From positions 62,001 to 126,000 of the forward strand of contig PVEQ01000006.1 of NCBI GenBank assembly GCA_002973575.1: a stretch of DNA of 64,000 nt. Direction: 5' to 3'. Of the stretch, positions 9,818 through 18,692 are shown in pieces. The stretch's first letter is position 1. Each line of letters starts with the position of its first letter. Source of the DNA: Sediminibacterium magnilacihabitans (lineage in GTDB: Bacteria; Bacteroidota; Bacteroidia; Chitinophagales; Chitinophagaceae). The position numbers and the translations under genes were made by a program. The notes beneath the pieces were generated by a model, which ran no database searches, had not been told where the DNA came from, and saw only the letters and a program-made list of their open reading frames with translations.

Positions 9818-10735
9818 CTAATTCAAACTCCTGAAAAACGACGGCGTTACCTGCGTTTGCTTCTTGAAAAAATTATTGAAGTGCGATGGTTCTTCAAAAC
9901 CCAGGCAGTAACCGATCTCGGCAATATTCCAATCGGTGTGCTTCAACAAAGACTTGGCTTCACTCACCAGCCGTTCTGCTATTACGCCTGTGGTGGTTTT
10001 ACCTGTGGTTGCCTTCACGGCTTTGTTCAGGTGATTCACATGCACTGCCAATTGATCGGCAAAATTGGCTGCAGAGCGCATATCAAATCGCTGCGATGTG
10101 TTTTCGATGGGGAACTGTCTTTCCAGCAATTCAGTAAATACCGCGGTGATGCGGGCCTTGGCGTCTGTGTGCCGGCAGAGACTTTCAGAAGGCTCCATTT
10201 TAAGTGCATAATGGATCAACTCGGTAACATAACTCTTCTGCAGATCGAATTTGAACGCATAATCCGATTGCATTTCATTCAGCATCTTGTTGAATATCTG
10301 GCTCACTTCCCTATCCTGCTCCTTGTTGAGTATATAGGACGGATTGCCGCCAGGTTTGAACATCGGCAGGTCGCCGAATTCATTCCGTATCCTGTCGGCA
10401 AAAAAGGATTTGGAGAAAATGCAGAAAAAACCGGTCTTGTCATCCGACAAAGACTCAAGGGCATAAGGAACCAGCGGGTTAAAAAAGATCAGCGTAGTGC
10501 CGGATATTTCAATACTCTTATCGGCATAATGGTACAGGTTGTGCCCGCGAATAAGGCTGATCTTGTAAAAATCCCTGCGGCTGTATACGACTTTGGTCTT
10601 GCATTTCTCCATTTGAAAAACGTTGAAATGTCCCATGCCTTCGTGCAGGTTGGCCGGAAGGATATTGAACTTGTCTCTGTAAAAATCTTCGATTGTTTGC
10701 ATAAGTTGCGCTCTCAGGATGTTTTCGATTGCCAT
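9818..10735 (-). CDS. AraC family transcriptional regulator
   Basis: DNA-binding regulator with an N-terminal cupin-like sensing region (about residues 40-140) and a C-terminal double helix-turn-helix (about 205-305, including IAEIGYCLGFEEPSHFNNFFKKQ, typical of AraC/XylS). 305 residues is normal for the family. It lies upstream of the aldo/keto reductase on the same strand and diverges from the alkylation-repair operon; a role in regulating the reductase is inferred from position only. The inducer is unknown. Confidence 0.92.
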   Translation of the reverse strand: MAIENILRAQLMQTIEDFYRDKFNILPANLHEGMGHFNVFQMEKCKTKVVYSRRDFYKISLIRGHNLYHYADKSIEISGTTLIFFNPLVPYALESLSDDKTGFFCIFSKSFFADRIRNEFGDLPMFKPGGNPSYILNKEQDREVSQIFNKMLNEMQSDYAFKFDLQKSYVTELIHYALKMEPSESLCRHTDAKARITAVFTELLERQFPIENTSQRFDMRSAANFADQLAVHVNHLNKAVKATTGKTTTGVIAERLVSEAKSLLKHTDWNIAEIGYCLGFEEPSHFNNFFKKQTQVTPSFFRSLN

Positions 10736-10794
10736 ACAAATCTAAACAACTTCAACTTCGCAAGTTTCGGGTTTTATGGCTACCCTATGCGTTT

Positions 10795-10802
10795 TAGTTT
10801 TG
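10795..10802 (+). promoter_or_regulatory. Candidate -7 box of the alkylation-repair operon
   Basis: TAGTTTTG matches the Bacteroidota TAnnTTTG element and lies 17 bases before the ATG at 10820, in the 84-base gap shared with the divergent AraC gene. A clear TTG at the -33 position was not found. Confidence 0.4.
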
Positions 10803-10819
10803 TTCTATAATTAACACCC

Positions 10820-11665
10820 ATGAACGACCAGGAAAATATCAACTACGGGCGTGTGGCAGCGGCCATTGATTATATCAGGGAAAATTTCCGTTCGCAGCCC
10901 GACCTCGATGAAATTGCAGAAAAAGTACATCTGAGTCCCTTTCATTTTCAGCGGCTTTTTACGGAATGGGCAGGTACCAGTCCGAAAAAATTCCTGCAAT
11001 ACATCAGCATCGCCCATGCCAAAAAAATGCTCAAGGAGGAACAAGCTACCCTGTTCGAAACAGCTTATGAGACAGGGCTTTCCGGCACCAGCCGCCTGCA
11101 TGATCTTTTTATTCATATAGAAGGCATGACGCCTGCCGAATACCGCGATGGCGGAAAAAGCCTCGCCATCAATTATAGTTTTGCAGAAAGTCCCTTTGGC
11201 AATATCCTCGTGGCTTCTACCCCCAAAGGCATTTGTTATATGGCTTTTGCCGATGATGCGGAACAATCATTTGAAGCGCTTCGCAAACAGTTTCCTCATG
11301 CACAGTTCAGGCAGGTAGTAGATATGATCCAGCAAAATGCGTTGTACATTTTTACGCAGGACTGGAAAAACCTCGGCCAGGTAAAGCTGCACCTCAAAGG
11401 CACCGATTTTCAATTAAAAGTCTGGGAAACATTGCTCAAGATACCGTTGGGGCGCTTGGCGACTTATGGTACTATTGCCCAACAAATAGCGCAGCCCCAT
11501 GCAGCGAGGGCCGTTGGAACAGCCATCGGAAGCAATCCCGTGGCATACCTCATCCCCTGTCACCGTGTTATTCAATCGACCGGCATTTTTGGCGGTTATA
11601 TGTGGGGACCTACCCGCAAAACAGCGATCATTGGCTGGGAAGCCGCTAAAACAGCAATGAAATGA
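10820..11665 (+). CDS. AraC-type HTH fused to O6-methylguanine-DNA methyltransferase (Ada-like)
   Basis: Combines a regulator and a suicide DNA-repair enzyme that transfers methyl groups from O6-methylguanine to its own cysteine. Residues 1-105 carry an AraC helix-turn-helix (LDEIAEKVHLSPFHFQRLF and a second HTH ending MTPAEYRDGG). Residues 115-281 form the methyltransferase, with the acceptor cysteine in LIPCHRVI near residue 250 and the following GYMWG loop. E. coli Ada has in addition an N-terminal zinc domain that senses methyl phosphotriesters; here it is missing and is encoded by the next gene. The stop overlaps the next start as ATGA (11662-11665), so the genes are translationally coupled. 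Confidence 0.93.
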   Translation: MNDQENINYGRVAAAIDYIRENFRSQPDLDEIAEKVHLSPFHFQRLFTEWAGTSPKKFLQYISIAHAKKMLKEEQATLFETAYETGLSGTSRLHDLFIHIEGMTPAEYRDGGKSLAINYSFAESPFGNILVASTPKGICYMAFADDAEQSFEALRKQFPHAQFRQVVDMIQQNALYIFTQDWKNLGQVKLHLKGTDFQLKVWETLLKIPLGRLATYGTIAQQIAQPHAARAVGTAIGSNPVAYLIPCHRVIQSTGIFGGYMWGPTRKTAIIGWEAAKTAMK

Positions 11666-11910
11666 TCAGGCATATTAATATCAGTAATAATGAACTAAGA
11701 AAAAAGATCAGACACCGCGAAATTTTGATGGGTGGAAACAGCAGGCTGAAAATTTATGGTAGCATACTATGCAACTCCGGGAAACGCATGAGTAAAAACA
11801 ACCGTGTATTCTTTGCCAACGCTGAAGAAGCTGTTCAATTAGGCTTTCGTCCGTGTGGACATTGTATGCGGGATGCTTATCAAACTTGGAAAAATGGATT
11901 TATTCAGTAA
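11662..11910 (+). CDS. Free-standing Ada metal-binding domain protein
   Basis: An 82-residue protein matching the N-terminal zinc domain of Ada, which repairs methyl phosphotriesters and acts as the methylation sensor. It keeps GKRMSKNNRVFFANAEEA and GFRPCGHC. Cysteines are at residues 37, 65 and 68, aligning with Ada Cys38 (the methyl acceptor), Cys69 and Cys72; the position of Cys42 is Lys41, so the classical four-cysteine zinc site is incomplete (His67 lies between the last two). It is coupled to the upstream HTH-methyltransferase by an ATGA overlap and overlaps the start of alkB by 17 bases. Whether it still senses methylation or only binds DNA is unknown. Confidence 0.85.
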   Translation: MIRHINISNNELRKKIRHREILMGGNSRLKIYGSILCNSGKRMSKNNRVFFANAEEAVQLGFRPCGHCMRDAYQTWKNGFIQ

Positions 11911-12505
11911 TAGCATAGACGAAACCACCAACCTGCTCCCTAAAGACGGCATCGTCAATTATTTTGGGAAGTTGTTGTCAAGAAAAGCAAGCGATCATTA
12001 TTTTGATCGCCTGTTGGAAGACATCCGGTGGAAAAACGATGAAGCCATCATTCTTGGTAAACACATCATTACCAAGCGCAAGGTAGCCTGGTATGGTGAC
12101 AGCAACTATGCCTACACCTACTCTAATATAACCAGGCAGGCGCTCATCTGGACCAAAGAACTACTTGAATTAAAAGCGCTGGTAGAAGAACGAACAGAGA
12201 CTGTTTTCAACTCCTGTCTGCTTAACCTCTATCACAATGGCGATGAAGGAATGGCCTGGCACAGCGATGATGAAAAATCGCTGGGAGTCAATACTATCAT
12301 TGCTTCCCTCAGCTTTGGCGCCGAACGGAAATTTGTTTTCAAGCACAAAAGAACCGGCGAAAAAGTTGGCCTCATTTTAGAATCAGGCAGCCTGCTTGTA
12401 ATGAAGGGAACTACCCAAACGCATTGGCTGCATCGCTTGCCTCCTACCAAACTGGTTTCAAAACCCAGAATCAATCTTACTTTCAGAACCATTTACGATC
12501 TTTAG
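11894..12505 (+). CDS. alkB: Alpha-ketoglutarate-dependent DNA dioxygenase AlkB
   Basis: Fe(II)/2-oxoglutarate dioxygenase that oxidatively removes methyl groups from 1-methyladenine and 3-methylcytosine. The 203-residue form starting at ATG 11894 has the usual family length; longer in-frame starts (11855) run through the upstream gene. The iron ligands are seen in WHSDDE (His-x-Asp near residue 125) and the distal HWLHRLPP (near 180), and the 2-oxoglutarate-binding arginines in PRINLTFR near the C-terminus. A Tyr-rich YGDSNYAYTYSN loop matches the ALKBH2/3-like AlkB group. It is the third gene of the alkylation-repair operon. Confidence 0.93.
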   Translation: MDLFSNSIDETTNLLPKDGIVNYFGKLLSRKASDHYFDRLLEDIRWKNDEAIILGKHIITKRKVAWYGDSNYAYTYSNITRQALIWTKELLELKALVEERTETVFNSCLLNLYHNGDEGMAWHSDDEKSLGVNTIIASLSFGAERKFVFKHKRTGEKVGLILESGSLLVMKGTTQTHWLHRLPPTKLVSKPRINLTFRTIYDL

Positions 12506-12524
12506 GTTTCTCAAACCCGGCAAT

Positions 12525-13484
12525 ATGTCTCTTTATAAAAAAATCAATCCTTTTTCAAAGCCAAACAACGATATTGGTTTCACCACCAATACCAGCCAGA
12601 TCCTGGGCGGCCGGTTCATCAATAAAGACGGCAGTTATAACCTGGTCAAGGAAGGCATGCCTTTCTGGAAAAGAATAAGCATATTTCATGACATGCTTAC
12701 CCTGCCCCAGTGGAAATTCATCAGCATCATTGTGCTGTTTTATTTTGTCATCAATCTTGTTTTCGCTGCTGTTTATTACCTGTTGGGGCCGTCTCAAATG
12801 TCGGGTTTGCCTGCTGGCGATCAGTGGAAAATATTCAAGGAACTGTTTTATTTCAGTACACAAACCTTCACAACAGTTGGCTACGGGCATATTTATCCTG
12901 TTGGCGATGGGGCCAGCCTCGTATCCGGACTCGAAGCGCTGACCGGCTTCTTATCACTGGCCATTGCTACCGGTTTAATCTATGGACGTTTCTCCAAGCC
13001 CAGGAGTTACCTGGTGTTCAGCGATCATGCATTGGTTGGTCCGTATAAGAACGGCACAGGCATCATGTTCCGCTTTGCTGCTATCAAAGACAAACATACC
13101 CTTACCGATCTGGAAGTAAGGGTGAATGTGGGCATGCAGGTGTTAGAAAACGACTCGCTTATATACAAGTACTTTTCATTGAACCTGGAAAGGTCGCGCG
13201 TGGAAAGCATGCCCATGAGCTGGACCGTTGTGCATCCCATAGACGAGAACAGTCCCTTCTCCGGTTTTACCGAAGACGATATGAAAAATGCCGATGTGGA
13301 ATTGTATGTTATGCTGAAAGGGTTCGACGATGTATTTTCCAACTTTGTTCAGCATCGCACTTCCTACACTTACAACGAAATACTCTTCAACCGCAAGTTT
13401 GTACCCATGTACCGGGAGAGTGAGGATGGCAGCGTCACCATCCTGGAATTGCACAAACTGAACGTACATGAGATAATGAACTGA
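12525..13484 (+). CDS. Inward-rectifier potassium channel, KirBac type
   Basis: Tetrameric inner-membrane K+ channel. The 319-residue chain has an N-terminal slide helix, a first membrane helix (about residues 65-90), a pore helix with the selectivity filter TVGYG (near residue 122), a second membrane helix (about 140-165) and a C-terminal cytoplasmic immunoglobulin-like Kir domain (about 170-319). It begins 19 bases after alkB on the same strand, so it may share the repair operon's transcript; no functional link is known. It converges on the M28 peptidase with a 1-base gap. Confidence 0.93.
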   Translation: MSLYKKINPFSKPNNDIGFTTNTSQILGGRFINKDGSYNLVKEGMPFWKRISIFHDMLTLPQWKFISIIVLFYFVINLVFAAVYYLLGPSQMSGLPAGDQWKIFKELFYFSTQTFTTVGYGHIYPVGDGASLVSGLEALTGFLSLAIATGLIYGRFSKPRSYLVFSDHALVGPYKNGTGIMFRFAAIKDKHTLTDLEVRVNVGMQVLENDSLIYKYFSLNLERSRVESMPMSWTVVHPIDENSPFSGFTEDDMKNADVELYVMLKGFDDVFSNFVQHRTSYTYNEILFNRKFVPMYRESEDGSVTILELHKLNVHEIMN

Positions 13485-13485
13485 T

Positions 13486-14778
13486 CTATTTCAACCCGGC
13501 AGTATCTACCCGCGAAGGCGTTTCCTTTCCGTTCACAATACCTCTTGAACTCAATGCAATGGCTTTGATGATCATGGTCATGTTATCAAGGTCCAGCGTT
13601 CCTATTTCGTCGCTGGCTTTGTGATAATTGGGTTCGCTGTCCATCTTCGATGTAGAGATCGTATGCGCAGGAACGCCCAAACGCGCAAGGGTAGCATTAT
13701 CTGAGCGGTAGAATAATTGCTGATCGGGATATGGATCCGGATAAAAATTAAAACCGGTTCCTTCCAGGTTGCCTTGCAGTATCTTGCCCATATCTGTTTT
13801 TTCGTACCCGGTGATATAGGCGGAATTCCTTCCCCACTTGCTTTCTGTTCCAATCATTTCAATATTGAACATGGCTTTCACCTCGTCGGGGTTGAATTGC
13901 TTGGAAAAATAAGTAGCTCCGAACCCTCCTGTTTCTTCTGCTGTAAAAGCAGCAAAGATCAGGGTGCGTTCGTTGTTATTCAGCGCTTTGAAATATTTAG
14001 CCAGCATCATCACTGCCGTAGTGCCTGCCGCATCATCATTGGCTCCGTTGTAGATAGAGTCGTTATTAATCATATTCCGCGTATTGATGCCCAGGTGATC
14101 GTAGTGCCCGGAAAAAATAACATACTCATTAGGCTTGCTCTTGCCAGTCAGCACACCTACCACATTGGCCAGTTTCATTTCGGTGATCTCATGTTTGGCT
14201 GTGATCGTGTAAGCAGTCGGTTTTTGGGTAGTGAGTACGAACACTACATTCTTATCTGTTTTGAAAAGGGCCGATTTCATACGGGTAAGATTGCCGAACA
14301 AGTGGCCAAAACTGGTATCTACCAGTACCAGGTAATTCTTATTCCCATTGAGCACTTTGCCTACCACGCCGCGTATATTATCATTGGCCGCCACGGTCAC
14401 TGTTTCGTAACCCGAATGTTCGTTGATCGTCAGTTCGGGCTGGCATGTGAACACAATCACATTCCTGCTGTCGATCGTTGCACCATCGAAAGAACAGTTA
14501 ACACCCAAAAATTTCGGGCGAACCATGGAAAAAGATTGCAGGTAAGTGCCGCCGTTGTTGAGTGTTTGCAACCCGGTCTGTTTGAATTCAGAAGCGATGA
14601 AAGCCGCTGCTTTTTCAATCCCCGGCGTAAAAACACGCCGCCCTTCCATATCATCTGCTGATAACGTGCGCTCTATGCGCTCTACTTCTTTAACCTGGAT
14701 GACCTTATCGGCCGATGTCTGTGCAAAAGAAAATGTTGCTGCCAGTGAAGACAACAACATCAAACTAAATTCTTTCAT
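13486..14778 (-). CDS. M28 family zinc aminopeptidase, secreted
   Basis: Exported metallopeptidase of family M28, which removes N-terminal residues from peptides using two zinc ions. A signal peptide covers residues 1-19 (cleavage after SFAQ likely). Zinc ligands are visible in FSGHYDHLG (near residue 230), NGANDDAAGT (near 250) and FTAEETGGFG (near 285), with later conserved DNATLARLGVPAHTIST. 430 residues is normal. It lies alone on its strand, separated from the LytTR regulator by a gap holding a gagccattgcg-family repeat. Exact substrate is unknown. Confidence 0.93.
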   Translation of the reverse strand: MKEFSLMLLSSLAATFSFAQTSADKVIQVKEVERIERTLSADDMEGRRVFTPGIEKAAAFIASEFKQTGLQTLNNGGTYLQSFSMVRPKFLGVNCSFDGATIDSRNVIVFTCQPELTINEHSGYETVTVAANDNIRGVVGKVLNGNKNYLVLVDTSFGHLFGNLTRMKSALFKTDKNVVFVLTTQKPTAYTITAKHEITEMKLANVVGVLTGKSKPNEYVIFSGHYDHLGINTRNMINNDSIYNGANDDAAGTTAVMMLAKYFKALNNNERTLIFAAFTAEETGGFGATYFSKQFNPDEVKAMFNIEMIGTESKWGRNSAYITGYEKTDMGKILQGNLEGTGFNFYPDPYPDQQLFYRSDNATLARLGVPAHTISTSKMDSEPNYHKASDEIGTLDLDNMTMIIKAIALSSRGIVNGKETPSRVDTAGLK

Positions 14779-14794
14779 TACTAATTGTTTGTTT

Positions 14795-14824
14795 TAATTG
14801 AGCCATTGCGTATCGAGTCATTGT
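14795..14824. repeat. Copy of the gagccattgcg repeat family
   Basis: ttgagccattgcgtat followed by cgagtcattg repeats the word also found at 1546-1663, 55981-56013 and 56494-56517. It occupies most of the 53-base gap between the response regulator and the M28 peptidase. Confidence 0.6.
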
Positions 14825-14831
14825 CACATTA

Positions 14832-15563
14832 TCAAAGACTCATCATTTCTTTGAACTTCACCGTTTGCCTCCGGCTCACTTCTATTTTTTCCCCTCCTTT
14901 GAGGTCTACCAGCAACCCGCCATTGAAATAAGGTTCTATCTTTTCAATCCAGCGAAGGTTGATGATGTGTTTGCGATTAGCGCGGAAGAACATACGGTCA
15001 TCGAGCCTTTCTTCGAGTGCGTTGAGTGATTTCAGGATAAGGGGTTTATGGGTGCCGAAGAATACTTTGGCATAGTTGCCCACACTTTCAAACAAACGTA
15101 TCTCGCCCAGCTTCACAAACCAGCAGCGTTCGCCGTCTTTCACAAACACCTGGTCGATCTCTGTCAGCGGGCCGCGGTTGAGTCCACTTACACCGGCCGT
15201 TTCCTTGAATATTTCTACCTGTAGTTTCTGGATGGCATCGGCCAGCCGCTTGGGTTCGATGGGCTTCAGCAGGTAGTCCAGCGCATTCACTTCAAATGCT
15301 TTGATGGCATATTCATCATAAGCAGTGGTGAAGATCACCCTCGGGGCTTTTTCCAGTTCCGCCAGCAGGTCGAACCCGGTTTTGCCGGGCATCTGTATGT
15401 CCAGGAAGATCAGGTCGGGGTTCAGGTTTTCGATCTTCTCCACGCCATCGTCTACATTGGCCGCCTCTTCTATGATCTCAATATCGGAGTGGTCTTGCAG
15501 CAACTTTTTGAGTTCGTTGCGTGCAAGCCTTTCGTCATCAATGATAATTGCTTTGATCGCCAT
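14832..15563 (-). CDS. LytTR-family response regulator
   Basis: Response regulator of the LytR/AlgR type. Residues 1-120 are a receiver domain with the phosphoacceptor aspartate in LIFLDIQMPG (near residue 55) and the conserved lysine in YLLKPIEP; residues 140-243 are a LytTR DNA-binding domain (FRANRKHIINL, IEVSRRQTVKFKEMM). It follows its partner kinase by 29 bases. Such pairs are abundant in Bacteroidota; the target genes are unknown. Confidence 0.95.
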   Translation of the reverse strand: MAIKAIIIDDERLARNELKKLLQDHSDIEIIEEAANVDDGVEKIENLNPDLIFLDIQMPGKTGFDLLAELEKAPRVIFTTAYDEYAIKAFEVNALDYLLKPIEPKRLADAIQKLQVEIFKETAGVSGLNRGPLTEIDQVFVKDGERCWFVKLGEIRLFESVGNYAKVFFGTHKPLILKSLNALEERLDDRMFFRANRKHIINLRWIEKIEPYFNGGLLVDLKGGEKIEVSRRQTVKFKEMMSL

Positions 15564-15592
15564 ATTGCTAATTTATGAATAGAATTTATGAA

Positions 15593-16642
15593 TTACAATT
15601 CCTTTACGGGCATGATCACTTTGGCTTCCACCATGCTGTCGTCCAGGTCGCGAATGGAGAAAGTGGCCTGTGCACCAAAAAGCAGTTTGAGCCGGTTATG
15701 GGTACTGTTGATACCGAATCCATCGTTGCTGGCATTGCCATTCATCTGGCCCGTATTCTGCACAATCAGTTCGTGATGGTTGTCTTTGAAATCGGAAATG
15801 ATACGGATAAGTCCACCGCATTTTTGTTTTCCAATACCATGCTTGATGGCATTTTCCACCAGGGTTTGCAGCATCATCGGCGGAACAGGTTGGTCGAGGG
15901 TATCTTCATCGATATCATAGGCCACCTGCAAACGGTCTTCAAAACGAATATGTTCAAGCGCCAGGTAGTCTTTAACGATGTTCAGCTCTTTTTCAAAAGG
16001 AACTGTTTCGAGTTTTTCGGCCAGCATGCTGCTGCGGAGTATATTGCTCAGTTCGGTGATGGCCGTCCGCGCCCGTTCCGGATTCTCATCCACCAGCGCC
16101 CTTATACTGTTGAGGGCATTGAAAATAAAATGCGGATTGATGTGCGACTTGATTGTTTTCAGCTCCAGCTCTTTTACCAGGCTTTCCAGCCGCACTTTTT
16201 GTATTTCGCTTTTGGTACCCAATTCCACATAATGCCATACATAATAAATAGAAACCCATACCAATATCAGGGGCGATTCGAAGAGCAGGTTGATAAGGAA
16301 TCGTTTCTCCACCGATACTTTTTTCTCGGGTAAATAAAGATGGAGCCATTCGGCCATGAGACTGTTGGCGAAATTGTAGACCACAATGATACCCAGCACC
16401 ACCACCGTGAGCAGCCACCATTTCTGCGCAACAACAGGTGGCTTCAACTTGAAGCGTATGATCAGTGCACGCAGTAAATGCGTGAAGGCAATACCCATGA
16501 GGATGGTTACGCCGGTCTTGGGGTAAAAGATTTTATTGGTCGGGTTCTCAAAGATAAATGCGAAGAAGATCATGGTCAGTCCGTAGAACAACCACCCCCC
16601 CACCTGGCACCACCAATATAATGTCACTTTTCTGCTTCTCAT
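15593..16642 (-). CDS. LytS/YehU-type membrane sensor histidine kinase
   Basis: Sensor kinase of the His_kinase (LytS-like) family. Residues 1-150 contain four predicted membrane helices (WLFYGLTMIFFAFIF, the region near GVTILMGIAF, TVVVLGIIVVYNF and the stretch near LINLLFESPLILVWVSIYY). The phosphoacceptor histidine is in KSHINPHFIFNALNSI (near residue 168), and the ATP-binding domain has HGIGKQKCGG and GFGINSTHNRL. It is encoded directly upstream of the LytTR regulator and forms a two-component pair with it. Signal unknown. Confidence 0.94.
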   Translation of the reverse strand: MRSRKVTLYWWCQVGGWLFYGLTMIFFAFIFENPTNKIFYPKTGVTILMGIAFTHLLRALIIRFKLKPPVVAQKWWLLTVVVLGIIVVYNFANSLMAEWLHLYLPEKKVSVEKRFLINLLFESPLILVWVSIYYVWHYVELGTKSEIQKVRLESLVKELELKTIKSHINPHFIFNALNSIRALVDENPERARTAITELSNILRSSMLAEKLETVPFEKELNIVKDYLALEHIRFEDRLQVAYDIDEDTLDQPVPPMMLQTLVENAIKHGIGKQKCGGLIRIISDFKDNHHELIVQNTGQMNGNASNDGFGINSTHNRLKLLFGAQATFSIRDLDDSMVEAKVIMPVKEL

Positions 16643-16757
16643 GTTAAGAACAAATATAGAGGGATTATTTCCCCACGTATCCCGGAAATTTGATTAAAGG
16701 CAAAATCGGTATCTGTTTGGTGCAAAAGCGTATTTTTACATTTTAAATTCTGCCTGA

Positions 16758-18692
16758 ATGGAGATCAGACCCGGTCATTTACTACAATCCATCAACCATC
16801 CCGACGATCTCAAAAAACTCGGCCGTGAGCAATTGCAACAAGTCTGCGATGAACTGCGCCAGTATATTATCGACATCGTGAGCGTCCATGGCGGGCATTT
16901 TGCTGCCAGCCTGGGCGTAGTGGAACTCAGTGTAGCCCTTCATTACGTGTATAATACACCTTACGATCAATTGGTATGGGATGTGGGGCACCAGGCTTAT
17001 GGGCACAAGATCCTTACCGGCAGGCGCGACAATTTTGTCACCAACCGCAAATACAAAGGGCTCAGCGGCTTCCCCAAACGCAGCGAGAGCATTTACGATA
17101 CATTCGGCGTAGGCCATTCTTCCACTTCTATTTCTGCCGCCCTGGGTATGGCCATGGCCGCCAAATACAAAGGCGAGCACCGCAAATCGGTGGCCGTCAT
17201 CGGCGATGGCTCCATGACCGCAGGTATGGCTTTTGAAGCGATGAACCATGCCGGCGTGGCCGACAGCGACCTGCTGATCATCCTGAACGACAACTGCATG
17301 AGCATCGACCCCAATGTAGGGGCCCTGAAAGAATACCTCACCGATATTACCACTTCACCCACTTATAACCGCTTGCGCGATGAAGTATGGAACCTGATGG
17401 GTAAACTGCCTGTGGGTAAGAATTTCAGCAGGGACATGGCCAGCAAACTGGAAGCTGGCATGAAAGGTATGGTGAGCAAGAGCAGTAATCTTTTTGAATC
17501 GCTCAAGCTGCGTTATTTCGGTCCTATCGATGGCCACAATATTACCAAGCTGGTAGATACATTGAAAGACCTCCGCGAAATGCCCGGTCCCAAACTCCTG
17601 CACATTGTTACGGTGAAAGGAAAGGGTTATGCATTGGCCGAAAAGGACCAAACCAAATGGCATGCGCCCGGTTTGTTCGATAAAGTGACCGGCGAGATCT
17701 ACAAGAAAAAAATAGAAACACCCCAGCCTCCCAAATACCAGGACGTATTCGGGCAAAGCATCATTGAACTGGCCGAACAAAACAGCAACATCATGGGCGT
17801 TACACCGGCCATGCCCAGCGGCTCTTCACTGAAATTCATGATGGAGAAAATGCCGCACAGGGCTTTCGATGTAGGCATTTGTGAGCAGCACGCCGTAACG
17901 CTCAGCGCCGGCCTGGCTACCCAGGGCATGCGGGTATTCTGCAATATTTATTCTTCTTTCATGCAACGCGCCTACGACCAGGTAGTGCATGATGTAGCCA
18001 TACAGAAATTGCCCGTGATCTTTTGTCTCGACCGCGCAGGCTTGGTAGGCGAAGACGGACCTACCCATCATGGCTGCTACGATATCGCTTACATGCGTTG
18101 CATTCCCAACCTGGTTGTCAGTGCGCCCATGAATGAGCAGGAACTGCGTAACCTCATGTACACGGCACAACTCGAAAGCAATCAATCGCCCTTTATAATC
18201 CGTTATCCGCGCGGAGAAGGTGTGATGCCCGAATGGAGAACACCCTTCGAAGCCGTTACCATTGGTAAGGGACGCAGGTTGAAAACCGGTAAAGAAATAG
18301 CTATTCTCAGCTTCGGCCATCCGGGCAATTTTGCTACTGCCGCTATTCGTGAATTGCGCACACAGGGCATTGATCCCGCGCATTATGATATGCGTTTTGT
18401 AAAACCTATCGACGAAGCATTGCTGCATGAAGTATTCAGTCAGTATAGCAAGGTTGTAACAGTGGAAGACGGTACTGTGGTAGGCGGATTCGGCAGTGCG
18501 GTATTGGAATTCATGAACGAGCACGGATACAAAGCATCACTGCGGATACTGGGCATACCTGACAGGCTGGTAGAACATGGCACACCCAAAGAACTTCACC
18601 GCGAATGTGCGTATGATGCGCAAGGTATTGCAGATGCTGTAAGGGATATGATGAAAGAGACGGTGAAAGTCAGCGTATCGGCGGGTGTTTAA
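16758..18692 (+). CDS. dxs: 1-deoxy-D-xylulose-5-phosphate synthase
   Basis: First enzyme of the non-mevalonate isoprenoid pathway: condenses pyruvate and glyceraldehyde 3-phosphate with thiamine diphosphate. The 644-residue protein has the TPP/Mg motif GDGSMTAGMAFEAMNHAG with NDN (around residues 150-185), the pyrimidine-domain catalytic glutamate in DVGICEQHAVTLSAG (near 375) and a C-terminal transketolase domain with VVGGFGS. It supplies precursors for the prenyl chains used by enzymes such as the GGGP synthase at 8 kb. Its stop overlaps the convergent scpA stop by 2 bases. Confidence 0.97.
   Translation: MEIRPGHLLQSINHPDDLKKLGREQLQQVCDELRQYIIDIVSVHGGHFAASLGVVELSVALHYVYNTPYDQLVWDVGHQAYGHKILTGRRDNFVTNRKYKGLSGFPKRSESIYDTFGVGHSSTSISAALGMAMAAKYKGEHRKSVAVIGDGSMTAGMAFEAMNHAGVADSDLLIILNDNCMSIDPNVGALKEYLTDITTSPTYNRLRDEVWNLMGKLPVGKNFSRDMASKLEAGMKGMVSKSSNLFESLKLRYFGPIDGHNITKLVDTLKDLREMPGPKLLHIVTVKGKGYALAEKDQTKWHAPGLFDKVTGEIYKKKIETPQPPKYQDVFGQSIIELAEQNSNIMGVTPAMPSGSSLKFMMEKMPHRAFDVGICEQHAVTLSAGLATQGMRVFCNIYSSFMQRAYDQVVHDVAIQKLPVIFCLDRAGLVGEDGPTHHGCYDIAYMRCIPNLVVSAPMNEQELRNLMYTAQLESNQSPFIIRYPRGEGVMPEWRTPFEAVTIGKGRRLKTGKEIAILSFGHPGNFATAAIRELRTQGIDPAHYDMRFVKPIDEALLHEVFSQYSKVVTVEDGTVVGGFGSAVLEFMNEHGYKASLRILGIPDRLVEHGTPKELHRECAYDAQGIADAVRDMMKETVKVSVSAGV

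Noticed and set aside
9857..10810. A 317-codon open frame on the plus strand
   Set aside because: It is the shadow of the AraC regulator, which has clear HTH motifs on the minus strand.
13717..14661. A 314-codon open frame on the plus strand
   Set aside because: Antisense to the M28 peptidase with its zinc motifs.
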